Source: Phormidium tenue FACHB-1052 (GTDB taxonomy: Bacteria > Cyanobacteriota > Cyanobacteriia > Phormidesmidales > Phormidesmidaceae). From it: a stretch of DNA of 64,000 nucleotides. Position numbers and translations under genes: made by a program. The notes beneath the pieces are model-generated. The model did not search any database, was not told the origin of the DNA, and saw nothing but the letters and a program-made list of their open reading frames with translations. Of the stretch, positions 9,011-16,717 are shown one piece after another. Positions within the stretch are counted from its first letter, which is position 1; each line of letters starts with the position of its first letter. The stretch is taken from contig NZ_JACJQN010000005.1 of assembly GCF_014696675.1 (NCBI RefSeq), forward strand, positions 1-64,000, in the 5' to 3' direction.

Positions 9011-10141
9011 TTAGGCGATGCGCTGGCCCTGACGGCGGACGGAGGTAAAGCGGGGCACAACGCCATCGTGGTGGACGGTGACAAAGTCAGCCCGTTTGCC
9101 AACTTCGAGACTACCGCGATCGCCATCCAGGCCAATGGCTTTGGCCGGGTTTAGGGTAAACAACTGCATAGCTTTGTATAGAGGCTGCTGCTGCGCGATT
9201 AGGAACATCGCCTGCAGCAAACTCTGGGGGACATAGTCAGACGAGATGATATCGACCAGGTCTCGCTCGATCAGCTCCATGGCGGAAACGTTGCCAGAAT
9301 GGGACTTGCCCAAGATCAAATTTGGCGCACCCATCAATACCTGGAGGCCGTGGCTGTGAGCTTCTTTAGCGGCATCGAGGGTGGTGGGGAACTCGGCAAT
9401 TTCGGCTCCGTCCTGTAAAGCCTCCTGCACATGCTCAGGGGTGGCATCGTCGTGGCTGGCGAGGCAAATCCCATGCTTCTGGGTCAGGTCTACGAGCCTG
9501 CGGCGGTTTTCGTCGGCATGGCGCTGCTGGGCTTCGATGCGGGCTTGAATGAAGCCTTCCATTTCATCCGCCCCCACGCCGTGTTTGCCCTGGTAATACT
9601 CTTTATACTTCTCGACCTGGGCAAACTGCCGCTGACCGGGGGTGTGATCCATCAGCGAAATTAGCGACAGTAGGGGATGCTCGGCGTAGGTTGCCGCCAC
9701 GTCAAACACCTGCTCGTAGCCCAGTTCACAGCGCAGGTGGAGACGGTGATCGACCGCAAAGCGCCCGTCAATTTGGCCCTGATGAATTGTGTTGATCATC
9801 GGGTCAAACTGGGTCATGCGCATGGAGGTCGGGGTGATGTCTCCAACGGCGATCGCATCGCAGACCGTGGTAATGCCAGCCGCCGCTAAGTCGCGATCGT
9901 GGTATACCGCTGCCACATCCATTGGCCAGCGCACCTTGGGCCGGGGCGACAGCCGCTGCTCAAAGTTATCGGTGTGCAGCTCGACCAATCCGGGCAGCAA
10001 GTAATCGCCGTCGCCGTTGTGCCCTTGGGAAACAACGCCGGGCTGCACCTCGGCAATCATGCCATCCCGCACAACTAGCGTACCGAGCACCTCTTCGTCA
10101 GGTAGTTGTAAGCGGTAGTTGGTAAAAATAGTTTCGGTCAT
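9011..10141 (-). CDS. phnM: Alpha-D-ribose 1-methylphosphonate 5-triphosphate diphosphatase
   Basis: The 376 residues match canonical PhnM along their whole length: LLPGLVELHTDNFEQRLSPR, RCELGYEQ, SLMDHTPGQRQF, a YYQGK motif, SHDDATPEHV, LMGAPNLILGKSHSGN and ISSDYVPQS. PhnM removes pyrophosphate from the triphosphate made by PhnGHIL to give the substrate of PhnJ. It is about 100 bases from phnL, and an operator-like site (10178-10189) lies 36 bases upstream of the ATG. So phnM, phnM2, HD and MPE may form their own transcription unit, controlled together with phnG-L. Confidence 0.96.
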   Translation of the reverse strand: MTETIFTNYRLQLPDEEVLGTLVVRDGMIAEVQPGVVSQGHNGDGDYLLPGLVELHTDNFEQRLSPRPKVRWPMDVAAVYHDRDLAAAGITTVCDAIAVGDITPTSMRMTQFDPMINTIHQGQIDGRFAVDHRLHLRCELGYEQVFDVAATYAEHPLLSLISLMDHTPGQRQFAQVEKYKEYYQGKHGVGADEMEGFIQARIEAQQRHADENRRRLVDLTQKHGICLASHDDATPEHVQEALQDGAEIAEFPTTLDAAKEAHSHGLQVLMGAPNLILGKSHSGNVSAMELIERDLVDIISSDYVPQSLLQAMFLIAQQQPLYKAMQLFTLNPAKAIGLDGDRGSLEVGKRADFVTVHHDGVVPRFTSVRRQGQRIA

Positions 10142-10177
10142 GGGATACGCAATAGGGGCAGAATGACATCAGATACA

Positions 10178-10189
10178 TCTAGACATCTA
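10178..10189. promoter_or_regulatory. Operator-like site upstream of phnM (proposed PhnF site 1)
   Basis: TCTAGACATCTA occurs here and, identically, upstream of phnG (minus strand, 16562-16573) and upstream of phnC (22688-22699). GntR/HutC-family regulators recognise GT-N-TA-N-AC, and the other two sites contain GTCTAGAC; here the first base is A. The only HutC-type regulator gene seen is the linked phnF. Binding is inference. Confidence 0.65.
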
Positions 10190-10239
10190 TACTCATATCG
10201 GATCAAGATTAACTAGGCGTTATCGGAGCCCTAAGGTCT

Positions 10240-10968
10240 TTAGAACTGGAGGATGCGATCGCAAACTCGCTCTCTGACTTCGTCGTCGTGAAAAATGCCG
10301 ACCATGGCACAGCCCTGGGCTTTGCGGGCTTCAATCAGCTGCATCACGACCTCGCGATTGGCGGCATCTAGGGCCGAGGTCGGCTCATCCAACAGCAAAA
10401 TTGGGTAGCTGACCGAAAAAGCCCGCGCAATATTGACCCGCTGCTTTTCGCCCCCAGAAAACGTGGTGGGAGATAGCTGCCACAGTCGCTCGGGCAGGTT
10501 CAGTCGGGCAAAGAGGCTCTGAATTTTGTCATAGGCGATATCGGGGGCTATGCCTAAGTCCAGCAGGGGTTCTGCGGCCACTTCCAGCGCCGGTACCCGA
10601 GGAATCACTCGCAAAAACTGGCTGACATAACCGATGGTGTGCTGCCGCACGGCTAGCAATTGGTGGGGGGGAAGCTGGGGCAGATCAACCCAGTCGCCTT
10701 GATGTTTGACCCAGATTGAGCCCTTGTCAATGCGGTAGTTGGCGTAGAGTGATCGCATAAACGTCGATTTGCCAGAGCCAGATGGCCCCTGCAACGCCAC
10801 ACATTCACCCGCCTGCACCGTGAGGGAAACCCCCTCTAAAACCGGAATAGAAACTCCCCCTTGATGGTGCAAAACGAAGCGCTTGTAAAGCTCCTCGGCC
10901 CGGAGCATGGCCCCGGTGGGTGGCGCAACCGACAAGTGCGAATGATTCGATAGCAGCGATTGGGTCAT
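10240..10968 (-). CDS. phnL: C-P lyase complex ABC-type ATPase PhnL
   Basis: A 242-residue ABC ATPase-like protein with Walker A GPSGSGKSTF, signature FSGGEKQRVNIARAF, and Walker B ILLLDEPTSALD. It has the PhnL-typical HHQGG..IPVLEGVSL start and YVSQFLRVIPRV Q-loop. PhnL works with PhnG, H and I in making ribose 1-phosphonate triphosphate and is not part of a membrane transporter. It lies 42 bases downstream of phnK. An N-terminal extension of about 20 residues precedes the usual start, so MLRAEELYKRF could be an internal alternative. Confidence 0.95.
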   Translation of the reverse strand: MTQSLLSNHSHLSVAPPTGAMLRAEELYKRFVLHHQGGVSIPVLEGVSLTVQAGECVALQGPSGSGKSTFMRSLYANYRIDKGSIWVKHQGDWVDLPQLPPHQLLAVRQHTIGYVSQFLRVIPRVPALEVAAEPLLDLGIAPDIAYDKIQSLFARLNLPERLWQLSPTTFSGGEKQRVNIARAFSVSYPILLLDEPTSALDAANREVVMQLIEARKAQGCAMVGIFHDDEVRERVCDRILQF

Positions 10969-11010
10969 GGTTTAAGGGTGTCAATAACAGTAGAACGCGC
11001 GGCATTTCCC

Positions 11011-11781
11011 CTAGGGCATGAGGGTGGCACTCACCAACTGCTGTGTGTAGGGATGGTGGGGGTCATCGAGTACCTGATCGGTCAACCCGGTTTCGACGAC
11101 CTGACCGTTTTGCATCACCATCAGTCGATGGGCTAAAAGCCTGACGACACCAATATCGTGGGTCACCAAAATGACGCTGAGATGGAGCGTCCGCACCAAC
11201 GATCGCATCAGATCCAGAAGTTTGGCCTGCACTGAAACGTCTAACCCGCCCGTGGGCTCATCCATGAGCACTAGCCTCGGCTGCGTCACCAGAATGCGGG
11301 CGAGCTGTAGCCGCTGCTGCATACCGCCAGAAAAGGTGCTGGGCAGGTCATCCATGCGGCTGGGGGGAATTTCTACCTGGTTTAGCCACTGAAGGGCTTC
11401 GGCGCGAATATGGCCGTAGTGGCGATCGCCCACATCGAGCAAGCGCTCGCCAATATTGGCTCCGGCGGTGACGGTCATGCGCAGCCCGTCCCGAGGGTTT
11501 TGCTGCACAAACCCCCATTCGGTTTTCATCAGCTTGCGGTGGTGAACTTCTGGCAGAGTGCGCAGGTTAATGGGCTGACCGCTGCGATCGCAATACACCA
11601 TCTCTCCCGCGTCTACGGGAATGTGACCGGCAATGGCGTTTAATAAGGTACTTTTTCCCGATCCAGATTCGCCAATAATGCCTAGGACTTGGCCGGGGTA
11701 GAGATCGAAAGAGATGCGATCGCAGGCACAAAGCAAATCGTAGGCCTTGCTGAGATTGTTGATAGTTAGTAAGGGCTTCAT
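11011..11781 (-). CDS. phnK: C-P lyase complex ABC-type ATPase PhnK
   Basis: 256 residues with Walker A GESGSGKSTLLNAIAG, the PhnK/oligopeptide-type signature FSGGMQQRLQLARIL, Walker B LVLMDEPTGGLDVSVQ and the H-loop LVTHDIGVVRLLA. PhnK binds the PhnGHIJ core in E. coli. The gene starts 10 bases after the stop of the HEPN gene, which separates it from phnJ. No strong Shine-Dalgarno is seen before its ATG, so translation may depend on the gene upstream. Confidence 0.95.
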   Translation of the reverse strand: MKPLLTINNLSKAYDLLCACDRISFDLYPGQVLGIIGESGSGKSTLLNAIAGHIPVDAGEMVYCDRSGQPINLRTLPEVHHRKLMKTEWGFVQQNPRDGLRMTVTAGANIGERLLDVGDRHYGHIRAEALQWLNQVEIPPSRMDDLPSTFSGGMQQRLQLARILVTQPRLVLMDEPTGGLDVSVQAKLLDLMRSLVRTLHLSVILVTHDIGVVRLLAHRLMVMQNGQVVETGLTDQVLDDPHHPYTQQLVSATLMP

Positions 11782-11791
11782 GGCATTACAA

Positions 11792-13042
11792 TCAGGATAA
11801 TTGCTTTTCTTCTACAAAATTCTTCAAATCTTGACTTGTGTTGAATTGATTGTTTTTCGAGAGATCAAGCACCTTTATCATGAGCCTCATTGTGACCTCT
11901 CTCAGCACTAAGACATCCATTTCACCGATATTTATGCTTTTGCTTCCATGAACAATGTCATTTCTAATGTCACATATTCTACCGATCTTTTCTTTTAGTT
12001 CTTTTCTATGGCTTTTTGTTTCCTCTAAAATCATTGCTGCCCCGAAATCAATTGCTTGCTTCCCAGAGCCTAACAGCGTTTCTAGAGCAATTACTAAAAG
12101 CAGAAGCTGGTTTTCCAGGTCAGTCTGAATATGCGATTCTGATATCCAGTGCAAAAATCTAAGTATAGTTTTTTCAAATGGAGTCCGTTTAGCGTCTGAT
12201 TTAAGCAATATACTTGATAATTCGAAAACCCCTACCCGTCTAAGTTCTTCTTTAGTTTTAGATGTTATTTCGAAATCTGTTGTACTTCTTTCCCAGTTAC
12301 TCCTTGAGCCAGAAGATGACATTAGCAAAGCGATCCTTTTACCGCCTCTAGTATCTCCTGATATCCCTAATTCGACTTTCAACTTGCCAATGTGAAGACT
12401 GGGGAAAGCAGGGATGGCATAACGTAACACTTCCAAGGCTTTACTGGTCTCAATAACCGCTATTTCTTCTGCCTTTCTAGGTTCAGCGACAATCTCACAT
12501 AACGAACAAGCTTTTCCGGCGAAGTTATCAGTCAAATATTTGCGACTTGCTTCAATCAATTGAACCTTTTCTATTTCCGAATGCCTTGTGGATTCAATAA
12601 TTGTTTTTTTCTTGTCAAAGATTTCGGCAAGCCTGTTGCTCGTGATTGCCAAAAAAACTACTTTCCCTATTTCAAGAGATTTTTCTCGCTGTTCATCAAA
12701 AAATTGCATTCCTTTGACTGGGAGATAAACCGTCTGCTTAATGTTGTAATTCTGATATTTTTGATCTTCTTTGCTCAAGGCTTCTTCAACATCTCCAGCA
12801 TTTCCAGATAAGCCTACCTCAAGCAACGTATTCAGTTTTTTGACAACCTCATAACGCGAGAGCTTATCTTCCCACTCTTGCTCTAAGCTGGATAGTATGT
12901 TTTGATACTCTACCTGTGTCTCTTCATTCAGCGTTGAAATATCTGAGCTATTTCTTGATGCATTCCATATTCTTTTTGCAATGTTTTCTTTTTTCGCCGG
13001 GTTCATTTTAATTCGAGTTGATTTTAAAGTCTTGTGCTGCAT
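11792..13042 (-). CDS. HEPN-domain (Apea-like) protein inserted between phnJ and phnK
   Basis: A protein of about 416 residues, starting at ATG 13042; the frame continues into phnJ but that part is unlikely to be used, and ATG 13006 is an alternative. The C-terminal third (about residues 300-400) resembles Apea-like HEPN domains: a helix with LLLLVIALETLLGSG followed by IGRICDIRNDIVHG, which contains the HEPN R-x4-H ribonuclease motif near residues 360-365. The N-terminal part is unrecognised; it has one CSLC pair. The gene is visibly AT-rich, has no HIP1 octamers and uses codons unlike its neighbours, so it is probably a recent arrival. HEPN proteins are often toxins or antiviral RNases; no phosphonate role is known to me. 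Confidence 0.85.
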   Translation of the reverse strand: MQHKTLKSTRIKMNPAKKENIAKRIWNASRNSSDISTLNEETQVEYQNILSSLEQEWEDKLSRYEVVKKLNTLLEVGLSGNAGDVEEALSKEDQKYQNYNIKQTVYLPVKGMQFFDEQREKSLEIGKVVFLAITSNRLAEIFDKKKTIIESTRHSEIEKVQLIEASRKYLTDNFAGKACSLCEIVAEPRKAEEIAVIETSKALEVLRYAIPAFPSLHIGKLKVELGISGDTRGGKRIALLMSSSGSRSNWERSTTDFEITSKTKEELRRVGVFELSSILLKSDAKRTPFEKTILRFLHWISESHIQTDLENQLLLLVIALETLLGSGKQAIDFGAAMILEETKSHRKELKEKIGRICDIRNDIVHGSKSINIGEMDVLVLREVTMRLMIKVLDLSKNNQFNTSQDLKNFVEEKQLS

Positions 13043-13082
13043 GCTCAAACAATAACTATCTTTCTCGTTTTTGCGTCGTTTC

Positions 13083-13967
13083 TCAAAATAAAGATAGGTC
13101 TTTCTGCTGTCGCTGATTACAGTAGTCTGTGTCAGAGCAAATCCACAGGCGGCTACCCTGGTCATCTGTGACCACCTCATCGAGATAGGTGTCTGTCGCG
13201 CCGCAAAATTCGCAGGGTTGATCCCAGGTTTCAACGCTGAAGGGATGATCCTCAAAATCAAGGCTTTTGATCTTGGTGTAGGGAGGCAGGGCATAGATTC
13301 GCTTTTCTCGCCCCGCCCCAAATAGCTGTAGGGCAGGGTTCATGTGCAATTTAGGGTTATCAAATCGGGGAATCGGACTGGGCTTCATCAAGTAGCGATC
13401 GTGCACCATCACCGGATAGTCGTAGGCCATGGCAATGTGGCCAAAGCGGGTGATGTCTTCGTACAACCGCACATACATGGGGCCATATTCTTCCAGCGCG
13501 TGCATTTTATTGGCCTCGGTGCGAGAGGGTTCGATAAAATACAGCGGCTCTGGCATAGGCACCTGATAGACCATAATTTGCCCCTCCCGCAACGGCGTTT
13601 CAGGAATGCGGTGGCGCGTTTGAATCAGCGTGGCTGCCTCAGTGCGTTCGGTAGTGTTGACACCGCAAACCTTACGAAAGAACCGACGAATATTGACGGC
13701 GTTGGTGGTATCGTCAGCGCCCTGGTCAATCACCTTCAGGGTGTCTGACTGACCGATCACTGAGGCCGTGACCTGAATTCCCCCGGTTCCCCAACCGTAG
13801 GACATGGGCATTTCACGGGAGCTAAAGGGAATCTGATGCCCTGGAATGGCAACCGCTTTGAGGGCGGCTCGGCGAATGGAGCGCTTAGTCTGTTCATCTA
13901 AGTAGGCGAAGTTAAAGCCAGGTTCGGGGAGAGCTGGGGAGCTGGGCAATTGGGGCGAAAGGGTCAT
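13083..13967 (-). CDS. phnJ: Carbon-phosphorus lyase, radical SAM subunit PhnJ
   Basis: 294 residues matching PhnJ throughout (FNFAYLDEQTKRSIRRA, MPMSYGWGTGGIQVT, PMPEPLYFIEP). The C-terminus has C-x2-C-x21-C-x5-C, the spacing of E. coli C241, C244, C266 and C272: three cysteines hold the 4Fe-4S cluster and the fourth forms the catalytic thiyl radical. PhnJ cleaves the C-P bond of 5-phosphoribosyl 1-phosphonate, releasing for example methane and the cyclic phosphate. It lies 44 bases downstream of phnI. The downstream gene phnK is displaced by the HEPN gene. Confidence 0.97.
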   Translation of the reverse strand: MTLSPQLPSSPALPEPGFNFAYLDEQTKRSIRRAALKAVAIPGHQIPFSSREMPMSYGWGTGGIQVTASVIGQSDTLKVIDQGADDTTNAVNIRRFFRKVCGVNTTERTEAATLIQTRHRIPETPLREGQIMVYQVPMPEPLYFIEPSRTEANKMHALEEYGPMYVRLYEDITRFGHIAMAYDYPVMVHDRYLMKPSPIPRFDNPKLHMNPALQLFGAGREKRIYALPPYTKIKSLDFEDHPFSVETWDQPCEFCGATDTYLDEVVTDDQGSRLWICSDTDYCNQRQQKDLSLF

Positions 13968-14011
13968 GGGTCAACGGTTGGTAGTTGTTGAGAAAGTGAC
14001 GAAAAGAAGAT

Positions 14012-15271
14012 TTATGCTGGCACCTCCGATGGGGAGTGGGAATCAGGGGAAGTAGGATCAACTTTGGGAATCTCGGTCGAGGAGCCGTTGCTGGCAGATG
14101 GGGAATGACTCAGGCTGGATGCTGGGGAATCTGGAGCTTGCGGTGACGTTGGCTCAACGCCGTTTTGTTCTGCTTGGGCCTGGTCATAATTGCGCCGCAG
14201 CTGGCGAATCAGATTTAGCTCCGCCTGAAAGTCGATGTAGTGGGGCAGTTTGAGGTGCTGAACAAAGCCTTGGGCTTCGATATTGTCAGAATGAAATAAG
14301 ACAAACTCTTCATTCTGGGCTGGCCCGTCGATCGCCTCACCTAAATCCTTAGCCTGCAAGGCTCGGTCTACTAAGGCCATGGCCATGGCCTTGCGCTCGT
14401 TGTAGCCAAAGGTCAGGCCATAGCCCTGGGTAAACTGGGGCGGAATCTCCTTGCTGCCTTTGAACTGATTCACCATTTGGACTTCGGTAACCGAGATGTC
14501 GGCGATCGCCACCTCAAAGCCCAGTTCTTCAGGGCAGATCACAACCTCCACCTCACCCACCCGAATCTCCCCCGCAAAGGGATGATTTTTGCCGTAGCCC
14601 CGCTGGGTCGAGTAAGCCATCGACAGCAGGAAGCCTTCATCGGCGCGGGCCAGGTTTTGCAAGCGAGCGTCGCGGCTAGTAGGGGTATTAAGGGATTCGC
14701 GAGTAATGTCGAAGGGAGGCGAGACATCGGCAAGATCGTCGGATTTGGTTGCGCCGATTAAACCTTCTTGGGCCAGGGTATTTAGGACTCGGGGTGTGGC
14801 CGCGGGGGGAGGTGCGATCGCATCCCCTATTTCAGTGGTTGGTGCAGAAAACTGGTTATTTTCGGCAGCCAGTTTGAAGTCGAGCAGCCGATGGACATAA
14901 TCAAACGTGGGGCCAAGCTTTTGGCCGCCGGGGGCGTCTTTGAAGATCGCCGAAATGCGCCGCTGAATGTGCATGCGATTGGTCTCGATCGGTTCGCTGT
15001 AGTAGAGCCGGGGCAGGGTTGTCCGGTAGGCGCGGAGCAAGAAGGCGGCCTCCACTAAATCACCCCACGATTGCTTGATGGCCAAGGCGGCCAAATCGGG
15101 GTCGTACAGACTGCCCTCAGCCATCACCCGATTGACAGCCAGCTGCATTTGCTGCTTGATTTGCTCTAGCGATAGCTCTGGCACCGCCGGTTCGCCGCGC
15201 CGTTTGGCCATAAGCAAGGCTTCGGCGTTTTGAATCGCCTGTTCTCCACCTTTGACGGCAACATAGGGCAT
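14012..15271 (-). CDS. phnI: C-P lyase core subunit PhnI
   Basis: 419 residues. The start MPYVAVKGGEQAIQNAEALL and later motifs (YSEPIETNRMHIQRRISAIFKDAPGGQKLGP, SMAYSTQRGYGKNHPFAGEIRVGEVEV, NERKAMAMALVDRAL) are those of PhnI, the nucleosidase-like subunit. It displaces adenine from ATP to attach the phosphonate to ribose. It is longer than the usual 350-370 residues because of a C-terminal tail of about 45 residues rich in Ser, Pro and Asp, probably disordered. Confidence 0.96.
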   Translation of the reverse strand: MPYVAVKGGEQAIQNAEALLMAKRRGEPAVPELSLEQIKQQMQLAVNRVMAEGSLYDPDLAALAIKQSWGDLVEAAFLLRAYRTTLPRLYYSEPIETNRMHIQRRISAIFKDAPGGQKLGPTFDYVHRLLDFKLAAENNQFSAPTTEIGDAIAPPPAATPRVLNTLAQEGLIGATKSDDLADVSPPFDITRESLNTPTSRDARLQNLARADEGFLLSMAYSTQRGYGKNHPFAGEIRVGEVEVVICPEELGFEVAIADISVTEVQMVNQFKGSKEIPPQFTQGYGLTFGYNERKAMAMALVDRALQAKDLGEAIDGPAQNEEFVLFHSDNIEAQGFVQHLKLPHYIDFQAELNLIRQLRRNYDQAQAEQNGVEPTSPQAPDSPASSLSHSPSASNGSSTEIPKVDPTSPDSHSPSEVPA

Positions 15272-15401
15272 AGAATTCTCCGCAATTTAAGCGATTTCTC
15301 GATCTACAACTCGACTAAAAAACTGTAGCCATGCCTTTAAAAGCGCAATGATTCATGGAAGGCACGAGCTTTCTGCCGCTTGGGATTAGTCGGCAGATTC
15401 A

Positions 15402-15998
15402 TTACCACCCCTCCTGTTTGCCCGCGATCCGGGTCGTGCGCGGTAGGCCCAAAACCTGGCGATCGGCAAAACACCAGACGTCAAGCCCAAGGGGATAGTG
15501 AGCGGTCATCGCCTGCCACTGCTGCCAAAAGTCGGTGCTCAGGGGCGTTTGCAGGGTGATGGACTCTAAAATGCCTGGGCCTTGTAGGGTGGCAGACCCC
15601 GTTCCTTCCAGGGCTGGCAGCTGAATTAGCAGAGAGGTTGAGGCCTCTGGATAGGCTGCTGTGCCCCAGTTAAAGTCTTCCAGGTTGGGCATGGTTTCAA
15701 CATTATTAATTACGGCAAAATCAGCCGTTTGGGGCTGAGCCGTGAATCGGCACCCGGTGTGAAACACCAGCCAAGAGCGTGCGGATTCTGCAATATCCGG
15801 CTGTAGCCACACCGTTGTCTCCAAGTCGAGCAGTGTCAGGCAAGCCGCCGCGCAGCCAGGGTTTAGCCCCTCCGGTGGGGTCAGGGATGCGGTGGTTTGC
15901 TGGATGCCCGGTCGCGCCAAGGCATCTAGCAGCGCTCGAAAGGTTTGCTGAGCGTCATGGACGGGATCTTTGAATCCGGGGAGTTGGGTCGTGAGCAT
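15402..15998 (-). CDS. phnH: C-P lyase core subunit PhnH
   Basis: 198 residues, close to the family's usual length. It has the PhnH start LPGFKDPVHDAQQTFRALLDALARPG and the middle motif YPEASTSLLIQLPAL followed by LQGPGI. PhnH is a PLP-transferase-fold subunit of the PhnGHIJ core without known catalysis of its own. The gene is 59 bases after phnG and 130 bases before phnI; I see no promoter in that gap. Confidence 0.96.
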   Translation of the reverse strand: MLTTQLPGFKDPVHDAQQTFRALLDALARPGIQQTTASLTPPEGLNPGCAAACLTLLDLETTVWLQPDIAESARSWLVFHTGCRFTAQPQTADFAVINNVETMPNLEDFNWGTAAYPEASTSLLIQLPALEGTGSATLQGPGILESITLQTPLSTDFWQQWQAMTAHYPLGLDVWCFADRQVLGLPRTTRIAGKQEGW

Positions 15999-16057
15999 AG
16001 AGCAGGGACTATGGGGGCGTGAAATTTAGATTTTGTAGCGACGGGTGCTGCTCTGCT

Positions 16058-16528
16058 TTAAGCTTCTCCTCGCAGCAGGGTAAAGAAATTGACGCGGGTA
16101 GACTCTACCTCAGCCGCTTCAGCCACTCGCTGTTGGCGGGCAGCGGCTCGCAGCGGCTCGATTACCTGGGTTTGAACCTTGGCTTGCCAGTCAGAATGTT
16201 GCAGCAGGGCATCGCAAACGGCGGCGAGTTCAGCATGGCGCTGCGATCGCCCCGCCACATAGCCAAAACCCGAGATAGAGTCATCCCCAGCTTGCTCTAG
16301 CTGAACAACGCAGCGGGTTAGGGTGATTTCTCCCAGGTTGAAAGGCTGACCTGCCCCTTCTGCGCGGCCACGTACCATGGCCAAGCCAATTTCGGGCGAT
16401 CGCAAAAAGTGATACTCGGGCAGCGCCCCTAAGGTAGCGACCCGCTCTTCCAAAAGCGCCAGCGGTGCCTTGACCAGGGCCGATATCCACTCCGATCTTG
16501 ACTGGGCTTGGGCTGTGTCCACCATCAC
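16058..16528 (-). CDS. phnG: C-P lyase core subunit PhnG
   Basis: 156 residues with PhnG motifs: RSEWISALVKAP, YHFLRSPEIGLAMVRGRAEG.G.PFNLGEITLTRCVVQL, and SGFGYVAGRSQRHAELAAVCDALLQ. It is the first gene of the C-P lyase operon. A site identical in core to those before phnM and phnC lies 33 bases upstream of the ATG and overlaps a possible -10 (TATACA on the minus strand, about 16556-16561), which would suit repression by PhnF. Confidence 0.96.
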   Translation of the reverse strand: MMVDTAQAQSRSEWISALVKAPLALLEERVATLGALPEYHFLRSPEIGLAMVRGRAEGAGQPFNLGEITLTRCVVQLEQAGDDSISGFGYVAGRSQRHAELAAVCDALLQHSDWQAKVQTQVIEPLRAAARQQRVAEAAEVESTRVNFFTLLRGEA

Positions 16529-16561
16529 TTAACCAACCATTAACAGCAACTTAAATTTGTA

Positions 16562-16573
16562 TAGATGTCTAGA
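16562..16573. promoter_or_regulatory. Operator-like site upstream of phnG (proposed PhnF site 2)
   Basis: Plus strand TAGATGTCTAGA, the reverse complement of TCTAGACATCTA. The palindrome GTCTAGAC (16567-16574) fits the HutC-family consensus GT-N-TA-N-AC exactly. It sits 33 bases before the phnG start. Confidence 0.72.
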
Positions 16574-16634
16574 CGAATTATGGGGCATGATTAAGTAGAA
16601 TGCAATCCCTATTCCGTCGAGTTAGAGTATCGGG

Positions 16635-16674
16635 CTAGGCCTGCCGCAGATTGATCGTTTTTGGACAGGCCTAG
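16635..16674. repeat. Inverted repeat between phnG and the GspE-like gene
   Basis: CTAGGCCTG (16635-16643) and CAGGCCTAG (16666-16674) are perfect 9-base arms around a 22-base loop. There is no T-run on the minus strand after it, so a factor-independent terminator for the upstream GspE-like gene is possible but not typical. Confidence 0.5.
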
Positions 16675-16717
16675 GGCCATCGGCCCGACATGGTGCCGTT
16701 TTTCAGCAGGCCTTGTC

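Noticed and set aside
13043-13321. N-terminal extension of the HEPN frame into phnJ
   Set aside because: It would overlap conserved phnJ sequence by more than 230 bases. The high GC of that part belongs to phnJ, so the start was placed at 13042.
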